Below are positions 45,828-53,583 of a stretch of 64,000 nt of DNA, piece after piece. The notes beneath the pieces are model-generated. The model was not told where the DNA came from, did not search any database, and saw nothing but the letters and a program-made list of their open reading frames with translations. The stretch's first letter is position 1; each line of letters opens with the position of its first letter. Made by a program: the position numbers and the translations under genes. The stretch spans positions 62,001-126,000 of the forward strand of contig NZ_WUEG01000003.1 of NCBI RefSeq assembly GCF_010468565.1, given 5' to 3'. The DNA comes from Allomuricauda sp. TY007. Its GTDB lineage: Bacteria > Bacteroidota > Bacteroidia > Flavobacteriales > Flavobacteriaceae.

Positions 45828-46963
45828 TTCTTTTTAACAGCGGAACAACCTGCCATTGTTGTAATTTTTATTGCTTCGGTCGGGGGAAGGTCAGTATTCC
45901 TTCTCACCAACTCCTGAACCACACTTTTTGTAAGCGCTTCAAAAGCTTCCTCGGTAGGGGTCGCTGTCTGCAAGGCTGCTGGCCTTCCTACATCGCCTGC
46001 CTCCCTGATGCTCTGTACCAATGGAATTTGTCCTAAAAATGGAACCTCAAGGTCTTCCGATAGATTTTTTGCACCGTTCTCACCAAAAATATAATACTTG
46101 TTATCGGGTAGCTCCGCAGGTGTAAAATACGCCATATTCTCCACGATTCCCAATACAGGCACATTAATCGCCTCTTGTTGGAACATGGCCACCCCTTTTC
46201 TGGCGTCGGCCAAGGCTATCTCTTGTGGCGTACTTACCACCACGGCACCTGTTACGGGCAAGGATTGCATAATGCTTAAATGAATGTCCCCTGTCCCTGG
46301 TGGCAGGTCTAACAAAAGGAAGTCCAATTCGCCCCAATGCGCATCAAAAATCATTTGATTCAATGCTTTGGCAGCCATAGGTCCCCTCCAAATCACCGCT
46401 TGGTTGGGCTGGGTAAAAAATCCGATGGAAAGCAACTTTACCCCATAGTTTTCGATAGGCTTCATCTTGGCCTTACCATCTACATTAATGGACAACGGCT
46501 TTTCCGTGGCCACATCGAACATAATGGGCATGGACGGTCCGTAGATATCCGTATCCAACAACCCCACTTTAAAGCCCATTTTGGCCAAGGTTACCGCTAG
46601 GTTTGCGGTTACGGTAGATTTACCCACACCACCTTTACCGGATGCAACGGCAATAATATTTTGAATTCCCGGAATCGGGTTTCCTTTGATTTGGTTCACT
46701 TTAGGTTTTTCGGGAGCATCAACTTTTAGGTTGACTTTTATTTTGGCTTTTTCGTAAACCTCTCTATGAATGCACTTCAATATTTCCACCTCGGTCTTCT
46801 TTTTAGCCTGAAGACTTGGATTTTTGATGGTCACATCCACTTCAACCTCATCACCGAATACTTGAACATTGGTCACTGCACCGCTCTCGACCAAATTTTG
46901 GCCATCACCGGGTGCAGATATCTTTTCCAGCGCCTTGAGTATGTCTGTTTTTTTCAGCTTCAT
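45824..46963 (-). CDS. Mrp/ApbC-type Fe-S cluster carrier P-loop ATPase
   Basis: The 379-aa protein has an N-terminal MIP18 (DUF59) domain (residues 1-80) followed by the deviant Walker A ASGKGGVGKST near residue 108, DTDIYGPSMP, and LPPGTGDIHL. These are typical of Mrp/ApbC/NBP35 Fe-S carriers. The CxxC pair that usually binds the cluster after the ENM motif is absent here: the region reads ENMAYFTPAELPDNKYYIFG. A lone Cys near the C-terminus (AGCSAV) remains. It is translated in an overlapping junction with the NifU-like gene. Confidence 0.9.
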   Translation of the reverse strand: MKLKKTDILKALEKISAPGDGQNLVESGAVTNVQVFGDEVEVDVTIKNPSLQAKKKTEVEILKCIHREVYEKAKIKVNLKVDAPEKPKVNQIKGNPIPGIQNIIAVASGKGGVGKSTVTANLAVTLAKMGFKVGLLDTDIYGPSMPIMFDVATEKPLSINVDGKAKMKPIENYGVKLLSIGFFTQPNQAVIWRGPMAAKALNQMIFDAHWGELDFLLLDLPPGTGDIHLSIMQSLPVTGAVVVSTPQEIALADARKGVAMFQQEAINVPVLGIVENMAYFTPAELPDNKYYIFGENGAKNLSEDLEVPFLGQIPLVQSIREAGDVGRPAALQTATPTEEAFEALTKSVVQELVRRNTDLPPTEAIKITTMAGCSAVKKK

Positions 46964-47007
46964 CTATCAAAATTTTGTAATCAGCTGTTTGAACTGATTC
47001 TAAACTA

Positions 47008-47015
47008 CAAAGATA
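47008..47015 (-). promoter_or_regulatory. -7 element of the mrp-nifU operon
   Basis: On the minus strand these bases read TATCTTTG, a perfect TAnnTTTG match, 45 bases before the mrp start codon. No clear TTTG is found at the usual distance. Confidence 0.5.
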
Positions 47016-47186
47016 CGGTGTTGGCTTTAGATTAAGAAGTTGTATTGCTGAATTTCAAAAAAATCACTTTATTAATCAACGGGAATGGAATTAAAACAAC
47101 TACCAACCACAAAAGGCCTTGAATATTACGCTCATTTTTTTGAAAAAATGTAGTTTAGAAGCTTGTATTTGAAATTATCGACCAAC

Positions 47187-48848
47187 ATGCTACCAAAAAC
47201 CAGAACCCCCTATTTTGTTCTATTATTCATTTCGTTGACATGGCTCTCATGTTCCACCAATAAAAACTCTTTTACAAAACGAGATGTAAAAAAGTCGGAA
47301 AAATTGATCGGGCTTCATTTTGAAACTAAATATCGTGATACACTATACCCTTATTTGAAAAGAAACCGCAGCGGATTTGATTCCCTGCGTAAATATCCAT
47401 TGGAAAATGACGTTTTCCCCGCAATACGATTTGACCCTACCCCTTTTGGCTTTACCATGCCCGAGCAACAAAATGGAACCGAGTGGAAGATTCCAGATAA
47501 TGTTGAAGTACCCGAACCTTATGATTTGTTGGCTTTTTATACAATTCCTCAATTGGCCTCACTTATAAAAAACCAGAAAATAACATCCACGGAGCTAACA
47601 AAATTTTTCTTGGCCCGACTTAAAAAATATCAACCTGCACTACAATGTACCATTACCCTTACTGAAGATCTGGCTTTGGAACAGGCCAAACGTGCCGACG
47701 AAGAAATCAAAAACGGGAAATATCGTGGTATTTTGCATGGCATCCCGTACGGCACCAAGGACCTTATGGCCGTTCCAGGTTATCCGACCACATGGGGAGC
47801 TGCCCCCTACAAAGACCAGATAATCAATGAAACGGCTACCGTTGTTAAAAAGCTGGAGGATGCCGGGGCCATTTTGGTGGCCAAATTGGTATCGGGGGCA
47901 TTGGCCCGTGGCGATGTTTGGTTCGATGGTAAAACCAAAAATCCCTGGGACACTACCCAAGGAGCCAGTGGTTCATCGGCAGGTTCCGGTTCCGCAACAG
48001 CGGCAGGGCTTGTTCCATTTGCCCTGGGAACAGAAACTTTGGGTTCCATTACCTCTCCAAGTACCCGAAATGGAGTTACAGGACTAAGACCCACATACGG
48101 AAGGGTAAGCAGACATGGAGTGATGAGCTTGAGCTGGTCCATGGACAAGGTTGGTCCTTTGGGAAGAAATGCTGAGGACTGTGCCATTGTTTTTGATGCT
48201 ATTCAAGGAGAGGATAAAAACGACCTCACTACCGTTAATTTTCCTTTTGGGGTTGATTGGAACAAGGATATCAAAAGCTTGAGGGTTGCTTATCTTAAAG
48301 AAGACATTGAGAAAGATACCACGGAATCTGGAGACAATCTGAGGAATGCACTCAAATCCCTGAAGGAAATGGGGGTTGAACCAACCGCTGTGGAGATGCC
48401 CAAAGAAGTACCTTATCGTGGATTTGATATTATTTTAAGGGCTGAAGCGGGTGCTTTTTTTGATGAACTTGTACGTTCAGGAGGAGTGGATGTGATGGTG
48501 GAGCAAGACCAGCGTTCCCGTGCCAATTCCTTGCGGCAAAGTAGATTTATTCCCGCCGTGGAATATATTCAGGCAAACAGACAGCGACAAGTGCTCATCC
48601 AAAAGATGCAGGACTTGATGAAGAATTATGATGTATTGATTTCACCCACATTTGGAAACGACCAACTTTTGGCAACCAATCTTACCGGACATCCTGTAAT
48701 TGCTGTTCCAACAGGTCTGGATGATGAAAACCACCCTACGAGCATGACTTTTGTGGGCAATTTGTACGATGAAGCAAGTATTTTATTGCTGGCAAAAGCA
48801 TTTCAAGACAACACCTCTTTTGATGAATTGCATCCTCCGGGTTATTGA
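47187..48848 (+). CDS. Amidase-signature family lipoprotein
   Basis: The ATG at 47187 starts a lipoprotein leader (LTWLSC) and gives 553 aa; the open frame back to a TTG at 47163 is rejected. The amidase catalytic triad is readable: Lys191 in YGTKDL, the cis-Ser in GASGSSAG, and the nucleophile Ser287 in GTETLGSITSPS. These enzymes hydrolyse amides to acid and ammonia or amine. The lipid anchor would place it in the periplasm or at the outer membrane, in contrast with cytoplasmic GatA. It overlaps the convergent alkyltransferase-like gene by 7 bases. Confidence 0.9.
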   Translation: MLPKTRTPYFVLLFISLTWLSCSTNKNSFTKRDVKKSEKLIGLHFETKYRDTLYPYLKRNRSGFDSLRKYPLENDVFPAIRFDPTPFGFTMPEQQNGTEWKIPDNVEVPEPYDLLAFYTIPQLASLIKNQKITSTELTKFFLARLKKYQPALQCTITLTEDLALEQAKRADEEIKNGKYRGILHGIPYGTKDLMAVPGYPTTWGAAPYKDQIINETATVVKKLEDAGAILVAKLVSGALARGDVWFDGKTKNPWDTTQGASGSSAGSGSATAAGLVPFALGTETLGSITSPSTRNGVTGLRPTYGRVSRHGVMSLSWSMDKVGPLGRNAEDCAIVFDAIQGEDKNDLTTVNFPFGVDWNKDIKSLRVAYLKEDIEKDTTESGDNLRNALKSLKEMGVEPTAVEMPKEVPYRGFDIILRAEAGAFFDELVRSGGVDVMVEQDQRSRANSLRQSRFIPAVEYIQANRQRQVLIQKMQDLMKNYDVLISPTFGNDQLLATNLTGHPVIAVPTGLDDENHPTSMTFVGNLYDEASILLLAKAFQDNTSFDELHPPGY

Positions 48849-49171
48849 TCAAGTTCTTTTACTGGATCCCAAAAGTATTTTTGAAAATCGACAATCTGGT
48901 TGTCCTTGACCGGGACACCTTCATTTTCAAGGAGTTGTTGCATAATGTTGGAACCATCAAAATGATGTTTGCCCGTTAACACCCCTACGCGATTTACCAC
49001 GCGATGCGCAGGCACATCTTTTGCCAAAGAATTGTTCATGGCCCAACCCACCATTCGTGCACTACGGGCCGCCCCTAAATATTTGGCAATGGCTCCATAG
49101 GAAGTTACCCTACCGTAGGGAATCTGTTCGGCCACTTCATAGACTTTGTCAAAGAAGTTTTTTTCTTCCAT
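48842..49171 (-). CDS. Alkyltransferase-like (ATL) DNA repair protein
   Basis: The 109-aa protein is the DNA-binding domain of the O6-methylguanine methyltransferase family (QIPYGRVTSYGAIAKYLG, then ARMVGWAMNN). The active-site motif PCHRV reads PAHRVV, so the methyl-accepting Cys is replaced by Ala and the protein cannot repair by itself. ATLs bind and flag O6-alkylguanine for nucleotide excision repair. It lies one base downstream of a LysE-type gene in a likely operon with trmB. Confidence 0.9.
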   Translation of the reverse strand: MEEKNFFDKVYEVAEQIPYGRVTSYGAIAKYLGAARSARMVGWAMNNSLAKDVPAHRVVNRVGVLTGKHHFDGSNIMQQLLENEGVPVKDNQIVDFQKYFWDPVKELDQ

Positions 49172-49172
49172 A

Positions 49173-49808
49173 TTAGCGGTACATTATGCGAATCAAGGTA
49201 ATCACGAGCAGCAAAAGCATCAAAGCGCTTAAAATGTAGTTGGAGTTCTTGGAAAAACGATTGGTCTTGGTCTCCATCTTATCAAAATAAAAGGTGTAGA
49301 GATACAAAACTGAAAATGTTCCCGCCCCTGCGGCGACCACAAAAGTGGTAATGTCCTTGGCCTCGAACTTAATCCATCCGGCCTCGTTCCACATGGCATT
49401 TAGGCCGCTGTAATACGGAATGGTCAATAAATTAAGGGCAGCCAACAAAACTCCCTTGAAAAAACTGTTCTTTTTACTCAGGTTGACCTCTTTAATGGCT
49501 TGTGTCTTTGCTTTGTTACGCTTTGCAATCACAAAAAAGTAAACAGCAAAAAAGGCGAATACGGCCACAGCAATCTTGAACAGTACATCTATCACCGCCG
49601 GATTACGGTACAAAAATTTAGAGATATACACTGCAATATAAGCCTGCACCATAATGGTACTGGAAACACCCAAACTAAAAATAACGCCGTTCAATTTTCC
49701 TTTTTCCACACTTACCTTGGCTGCGTTCATATTGAGCAACCCCGGCGGCACAGTAGCCATAAAGGCTGCCGAAAATGTGGCAAAAAAAAGTATGAGTACG
49801 TGGGTCAT
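49173..49808 (-). CDS. LysE-family amino-acid exporter
   Basis: This 211-aa protein has six hydrophobic segments and the LysE-type opening (ATVPPGLLNMNAAKVSVEKG). Family members export amino acids or related metabolites from the cytoplasm. It lies between trmB (3-base gap upstream) and the ATL gene (1-base gap downstream), all on the minus strand, so the three likely share a transcript. The substrate cannot be inferred. Confidence 0.85.
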   Translation of the reverse strand: MTHVLILFFATFSAAFMATVPPGLLNMNAAKVSVEKGKLNGVIFSLGVSSTIMVQAYIAVYISKFLYRNPAVIDVLFKIAVAVFAFFAVYFFVIAKRNKAKTQAIKEVNLSKKNSFFKGVLLAALNLLTIPYYSGLNAMWNEAGWIKFEAKDITTFVVAAGAGTFSVLYLYTFYFDKMETKTNRFSKNSNYILSALMLLLLVITLIRIMYR

Positions 49809-49811
49809 TGG

Positions 49812-50480
49812 TTAGTTGATCCTAAATTGGATGTAAGTAATTGGTTTTCCTTTTTCAAGATACTGATTTTCGTAGAAAGTTTGGATTTTGAATACTTCGA
49901 GAGGTGCTCCTTCGTTCTTATATACATCGTGATTGGCATATATAATTTCGTGCCCCAAGCCTTGCAAAAGCCCAAGGGTGTACCCATGCATGTACTCGCT
50001 ATCGGTCTTTAAATTGATAAGCCCTCCTGGCTTCAGAATTTTTTTATATCGCTCCAAAAATACGGGGTTCGTCATTCGGTGCTTCGTGCGTTTGTACTTA
50101 ATTTGCGGGTCTGGGAATGTTATCCAAATTTCGCTAACCTCCCCTTCGCCAAAAAGATGGTCCACCAATTCAATCTGGGTACGTAAAAATGCTACGTTAT
50201 CCAATTTTTCTTCCAAAGCGGTTTTTGCACCCCTCCAAAACCTAGCACCTTTAATATCGATTCCGATATGGTTTTTGTCTGGATTTATTTCTGCAAGCCC
50301 AACCGTATACTCACCCTTGCCACAGCCTAGCTCCAATACTATGGGGTTATCATTTCCAAAAAAAGAGGCCCAGTTCCCCTTGTACTTGAATCCATCCAAA
50401 ACTTCTTCCCGTGTGGGCTGGACCACATTGGCAAATGTTTCGTTTTCCTTGAACCGTTTCAGCTTGTTCTTACTTCCCAC
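49812..50480 (-). CDS. trmB: tRNA (guanine-N7-)-methyltransferase
   Basis: The 222-aa enzyme starts at GTG (50478-50480); the encoded MGSKNKLKRF is the conserved N-terminus of Bacteroidota TrmB, so the GTG is taken as real. It has the SAM-binding ELGCGKGEYT, GIDIKG, WITFPDPQIKYKRTKHRM and the final LKTDSEYM. TrmB methylates G46 in the variable loop of tRNA. A promoter-like TAGTTTTG lies on the minus strand at 50517-50524. It heads a three-gene operon with the exporter and ATL genes. Confidence 0.95.
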   Translation of the reverse strand: MGSKNKLKRFKENETFANVVQPTREEVLDGFKYKGNWASFFGNDNPIVLELGCGKGEYTVGLAEINPDKNHIGIDIKGARFWRGAKTALEEKLDNVAFLRTQIELVDHLFGEGEVSEIWITFPDPQIKYKRTKHRMTNPVFLERYKKILKPGGLINLKTDSEYMHGYTLGLLQGLGHEIIYANHDVYKNEGAPLEVFKIQTFYENQYLEKGKPITYIQFRIN

Positions 50481-50516
50481 GTTCGTATTGAATTGAGCAA
50501 AAAATTAATGATTTGG

Positions 50517-50524
50517 CAAAACTA
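50517..50524 (-). promoter_or_regulatory. -7 element TAGTTTTG of trmB
   Basis: The minus strand reads TAGTTTTG, a full TAnnTTTG match, 36 bases before the GTG start. A weaker ATTG lies 14 bases upstream, a spacing shorter than usual. Confidence 0.4.
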
Positions 50525-50565
50525 AGGAAATCTAAAAGCAATTCGCATTTTGTTTTTTTGTTGAT

Positions 50566-51705
50566 ATGAATTCTTCCAAACGTATTCTGGTCGCCCCGTT
50601 GAACTGGGGACTGGGACATGCCACTAGGTGCATACCCGTAATCCATGAATTGATAAAGCACGGTCAACAACCCTATTTGGCTTCAGACGGGGTGGCCTTA
50701 TCCTTGCTAAAAAAGGAGTTTCCAGAATTACCCGCTTTTGAATTACCTTCCTATAAAATTTCCTATGCAGAGAAAGGGAAGAATTTCAAAATTAAAATGA
50801 TTTGGGATTCCCCCAAAGTCCTCAAAGCCATTGCCATGGAAAAGAAAGCCGTGAAGCGTTTGGTAAAGGAGCATGGCCTGGACGGAATCATTTCCGATAA
50901 CCGATTAGGAGCTTATTACAAAAAAGTGCCTTGCGTATTCATCACACACCAGCTCAACGTACTTTCGGGCAACACAACTTGGATGAGCTCCAAAGCACAT
51001 CAAAAAATCATAAAAAAGTTTGATGCCTGCTGGGTTCCCGATGTGGAGAAAAAACCCAACTTGACAGGAAAGTTGGGGCATCTAAAAAAAACCAAGCTAA
51101 ACATTGTCTATTTAGGTCCTTTGAGCCGATTTGAGAAAAAGAAACTCTCCATCACGAACGATTTGATGGTTCTATTATCAGGCCCTGAGCCTCAACGCAC
51201 TTTGTTGGAAGAAAAACTACTGGTTGAATTACAGGGATTCGAGGGCAACATTCTTTTTGTTAAGGGCAAAATCGAGGATAAACAAGTCCAGGAAGGAATT
51301 CAGACGTCAAAAGGGAAAATCCTCCATTACAATTTTATGAAGTCCGATGAACTGGAAAACGCCCTGAATCGAAGTGAAAAAGTGCTGTGCAGATCGGGTT
51401 ACACCACTGTTATGGACCTGGCAAAATTGGAGAAGAAGGCCTTTTTTATTCCAACCCCTGGTCAATACGAACAGGAATATTTGGCCAAACGGATGCAAAA
51501 ACAAGGTTTGGTTCCTTATAGCACACAGGAAGATTTCAAACTTGATGATTTATCCAAAATAAAGGATTTTGATGGGCTGGCTCATTTTGACTCCAGCGTT
51601 GATTTTTTCTCCTTATTTGAAGTTTTCTCCAAAACTGGTGGCGTGGAGGCCTTTTCCAACGTAAAGGAAAACTCGGAACCTACATCGACCTCACTTTCCA
51701 CATAG
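50566..51705 (+). CDS. MurG/GT28-like glycosyltransferase
   Basis: The 379-aa protein opens with ILVAPLNWGLGHATRCIPVI, the glycine-rich loop of GT-B glycosyltransferases, and closes with a nucleotide-sugar site (LLSGPEPQRTLLE ... CRSGYTTVMDLAKLEKKAFFIPTPGQYEQEYLA). This resembles MurG and related UDP-sugar transferases. The acceptor is unknown; it is not the peptidoglycan MurG by context. The last 41 codons overlap the 3' end of the convergent histidine kinase gene by 124 bases, and the last 20 or so residues (VKENSEPTSTSLST) are low-complexity, so the true end may be read-through of an ancestral stop. Confidence 0.82.
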   Translation: MNSSKRILVAPLNWGLGHATRCIPVIHELIKHGQQPYLASDGVALSLLKKEFPELPAFELPSYKISYAEKGKNFKIKMIWDSPKVLKAIAMEKKAVKRLVKEHGLDGIISDNRLGAYYKKVPCVFITHQLNVLSGNTTWMSSKAHQKIIKKFDACWVPDVEKKPNLTGKLGHLKKTKLNIVYLGPLSRFEKKKLSITNDLMVLLSGPEPQRTLLEEKLLVELQGFEGNILFVKGKIEDKQVQEGIQTSKGKILHYNFMKSDELENALNRSEKVLCRSGYTTVMDLAKLEKKAFFIPTPGQYEQEYLAKRMQKQGLVPYSTQEDFKLDDLSKIKDFDGLAHFDSSVDFFSLFEVFSKTGGVEAFSNVKENSEPTSTSLST

Positions 51706-52685
51706 ATTTTTTCGCCGTGGGCCTCCACAATGTGCTTGACAATGGAAAGTCCAAGACCTGATCCACCCTCATTTCGGCTTCCACTTTGGTCCACGCGGTA
51801 AAAGCGCTCAAAAAGTCTTGGAATGTGCTGTTTTGGGATTCCACCGCCGTTATCCGTAACCCTAACGATTACCTTGTTTTTAATAAGATTTTCCACACTT
51901 ACCTCCGTGGTTCCTTTTGGCAGACCGTATTTGATGGAATTGACCAAAAGATTGCTAATTACCTGCTGGATTTTTTCCTTGTCCCCATTCACGTAAATAG
52001 GCTCGGTATACTCCATATCAAAAGTGAGGGAGATTTCCTTCTTGGCCGCTTTCATCTCCAGTAAATCAAAGGTGTTTTCAATAAGTTCAATAATATCAAA
52101 ATCCTCTCGTTCCAACTTTAACTCACCCGCTTCCAGCTTGGTAATCAAATCGAGATCCTTTACAATATAAATTAAGCGTTCTACACCTTTATTGGCTCGC
52201 TGAAGGTACTTTTTTCGAAGTTTCTTGTCTTTCATGGCACCGTCCAAAAGTGTTAAAATATAGCCTTGAACGGTAAAAAGCGGTGTTTTTAATTCGTGGG
52301 AAACGTTGCCCAGAAAATCCTTTCTATACTCCTCACGAATTTTAAGGGTGTCTATTTCTATTTTCTTCCCTTCGGCGAACCTTTCAATCTCCTGAACCAA
52401 AGTTCTCATATCCGTGGTTACGGGTTTGGAAGAGAAGGATGAGGATTCCAAAAGGGACACATCATCGTAAATTCTCTTGATACGTCTGTATATGAAGCGC
52501 TCTACCCGAATTTGGATGATTGCAAAACAAATTGCAAAACAAATTAGTGCAAAAAGAAGGGTATGCGGCCAGTTCATGTAATCCGCATCCAAATGAAACC
52601 CTACGAAGACAGCAGTAATCAAAACGGTGATAACCAAAGAAGATCTTAGGGCAAATTTGTATGATTTCTTTAGTTTAATGGCCAT
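51582..52685 (-). CDS. PhoR-like sensor histidine kinase
   Basis: The 367-aa kinase has two N-terminal membrane segments (residues 12-32 and 42-58), then the dimerisation box NVSHELKTPLF with the phosphorylated His130, and an ATPase domain with the N box (ISNLLVNSIKYG), G1 (VTDNGGGIP), F box (RFYRVD) and G2 (GGSGLGLSIV). No periplasmic sensor of size is present, as in PhoR. It is the partner of the response regulator whose stop overlaps its start by one base. The C-terminal tail beyond FTLEKA overlaps the glycosyltransferase gene on the other strand. Confidence 0.92.
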   Translation of the reverse strand: MAIKLKKSYKFALRSSLVITVLITAVFVGFHLDADYMNWPHTLLFALICFAICFAIIQIRVERFIYRRIKRIYDDVSLLESSSFSSKPVTTDMRTLVQEIERFAEGKKIEIDTLKIREEYRKDFLGNVSHELKTPLFTVQGYILTLLDGAMKDKKLRKKYLQRANKGVERLIYIVKDLDLITKLEAGELKLEREDFDIIELIENTFDLLEMKAAKKEISLTFDMEYTEPIYVNGDKEKIQQVISNLLVNSIKYGLPKGTTEVSVENLIKNKVIVRVTDNGGGIPKQHIPRLFERFYRVDQSGSRNEGGSGLGLSIVKHIVEAHGEKIYVESEVDVGSEFSFTLEKASTPPVLEKTSNKEKKSTLESK

Positions 52686-53371
52686 TAGAGCACAAACTTA
52701 TACCCCACGCCCTTAACGGTTTTAAAGTGGTGGTCCCCGATTTTTTCGCGCAGTTTTCTAATGTGAACATCGATGGTTCGACCGCCAACAACAACTTCGT
52801 TGCCCCAAACTTTGTCCAAAATTACTTCTCGTTTAAAAACTTTGTTCGGTTTGGATGTCAGCAAAGACAAAAGTTCAAATTCCTTTCTGGGCAATACCAT
52901 CTCCTCGCCATCATTCACGATTTTATATTCCTCACGATTAATAACGATGTCCCCGACCTTGACAATTTCCTCTACTTCTTTTTTGTCATCTTTCAACCTT
53001 CTCAATAAGGCTTTCACCTTACTGACCAATACTTTTGGTTTTATAGGTTTTGTTATGTAATCGTCCGCACCAGCATCAAAACCTGCTACTTGGGAGTAGT
53101 CTTCCCCACGTGCGGTTAAGAAAGTAATGATTGTATGGTCCAGTCCAGGCGTGTTTCGGATTACCTCGCATGCTTCAATGCCATCCATTTCTGGCATCAT
53201 CACATCCATAATAATCAGGTGGGGGCTCTTCTTTTTCGCCTTGGCAACGCCTTCCACACCATTTTTGGCGGTAAAGACCTCATACCCCTCCGCAGAAAGG
53301 TTATAGCTTATAATTTCCAGAATATCAGGTTCATCGTCTACCAATAGAATCTTAATGTCCTTGTTTTTCAT
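52685..53371 (-). CDS. PhoB-like OmpR-family response regulator
   Basis: The 228-aa protein has a receiver domain with acidic DDE at residues 12-14, the phospho-acceptor Asp56 in LIIMDVMMPEMDG, Thr/Lys in FLTARG and ITKPIK, and a C-terminal winged helix (GRTIDVHIRKLREKIG ... VKGVGYKF). OmpR-family regulators bind tandem direct repeats spaced by one helical turn. Such repeats (TAAC in an 11-bp register) lie in the divergent intergenic region at 53453-53507. The kinase gene is coupled by a one-base overlap. Phosphate control is the best guess from the family, not proven. Confidence 0.92.
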   Translation of the reverse strand: MKNKDIKILLVDDEPDILEIISYNLSAEGYEVFTAKNGVEGVAKAKKKSPHLIIMDVMMPEMDGIEACEVIRNTPGLDHTIITFLTARGEDYSQVAGFDAGADDYITKPIKPKVLVSKVKALLRRLKDDKKEVEEIVKVGDIVINREEYKIVNDGEEMVLPRKEFELLSLLTSKPNKVFKREVILDKVWGNEVVVGGRTIDVHIRKLREKIGDHHFKTVKGVGYKFVL

Positions 53372-53403
53372 GGGATGGTATTTCTATGTTAATCGCCCAA
53401 ATG

Positions 53404-53411
53404 TAAAGATA
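53404..53411 (-). promoter_or_regulatory. -7-like element of the phoB-type gene
   Basis: The minus strand reads TATCTTTA, one mismatch to TAnnTTTG, 33 bases before the response-regulator ATG. The TAAC array lies 42-96 bases upstream of it. Confidence 0.4.
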
Positions 53412-53452
53412 ATACACTTACGGGATAAACGCTTAACGTTCATTTAATCTAG

Positions 53453-53507
53453 TAACGTTATTGTAACACTAACAACAAAAACACTTAACACACAACTAAC
53501 ACGGCTT
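53453..53507 (+). promoter_or_regulatory. Pho-box-like array: TAAC half-sites in 11-bp register
   Basis: TAAC starts at 53453 (TAACGT), 53464, 53486 and 53497 (all TAACAC), i.e. four of five consecutive 11-base slots; the slot at 53475 is degenerate. An extra TAACGTT at 53434 is out of register. The array ends 14 bases before a -7-like TTTCTTTG (53522-53529) of the gene at 53584, the position at which PhoB-type activators replace the -35 element. The divergently encoded PhoB-like protein is the natural candidate to bind it. Confidence 0.55.
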
Positions 53508-53583
53508 TTACAACCCCCACCTTTCTTTGCAACGTTCAACATAAGGATCATATCCTACTTATTAAACGACAAAACAAAGAATT

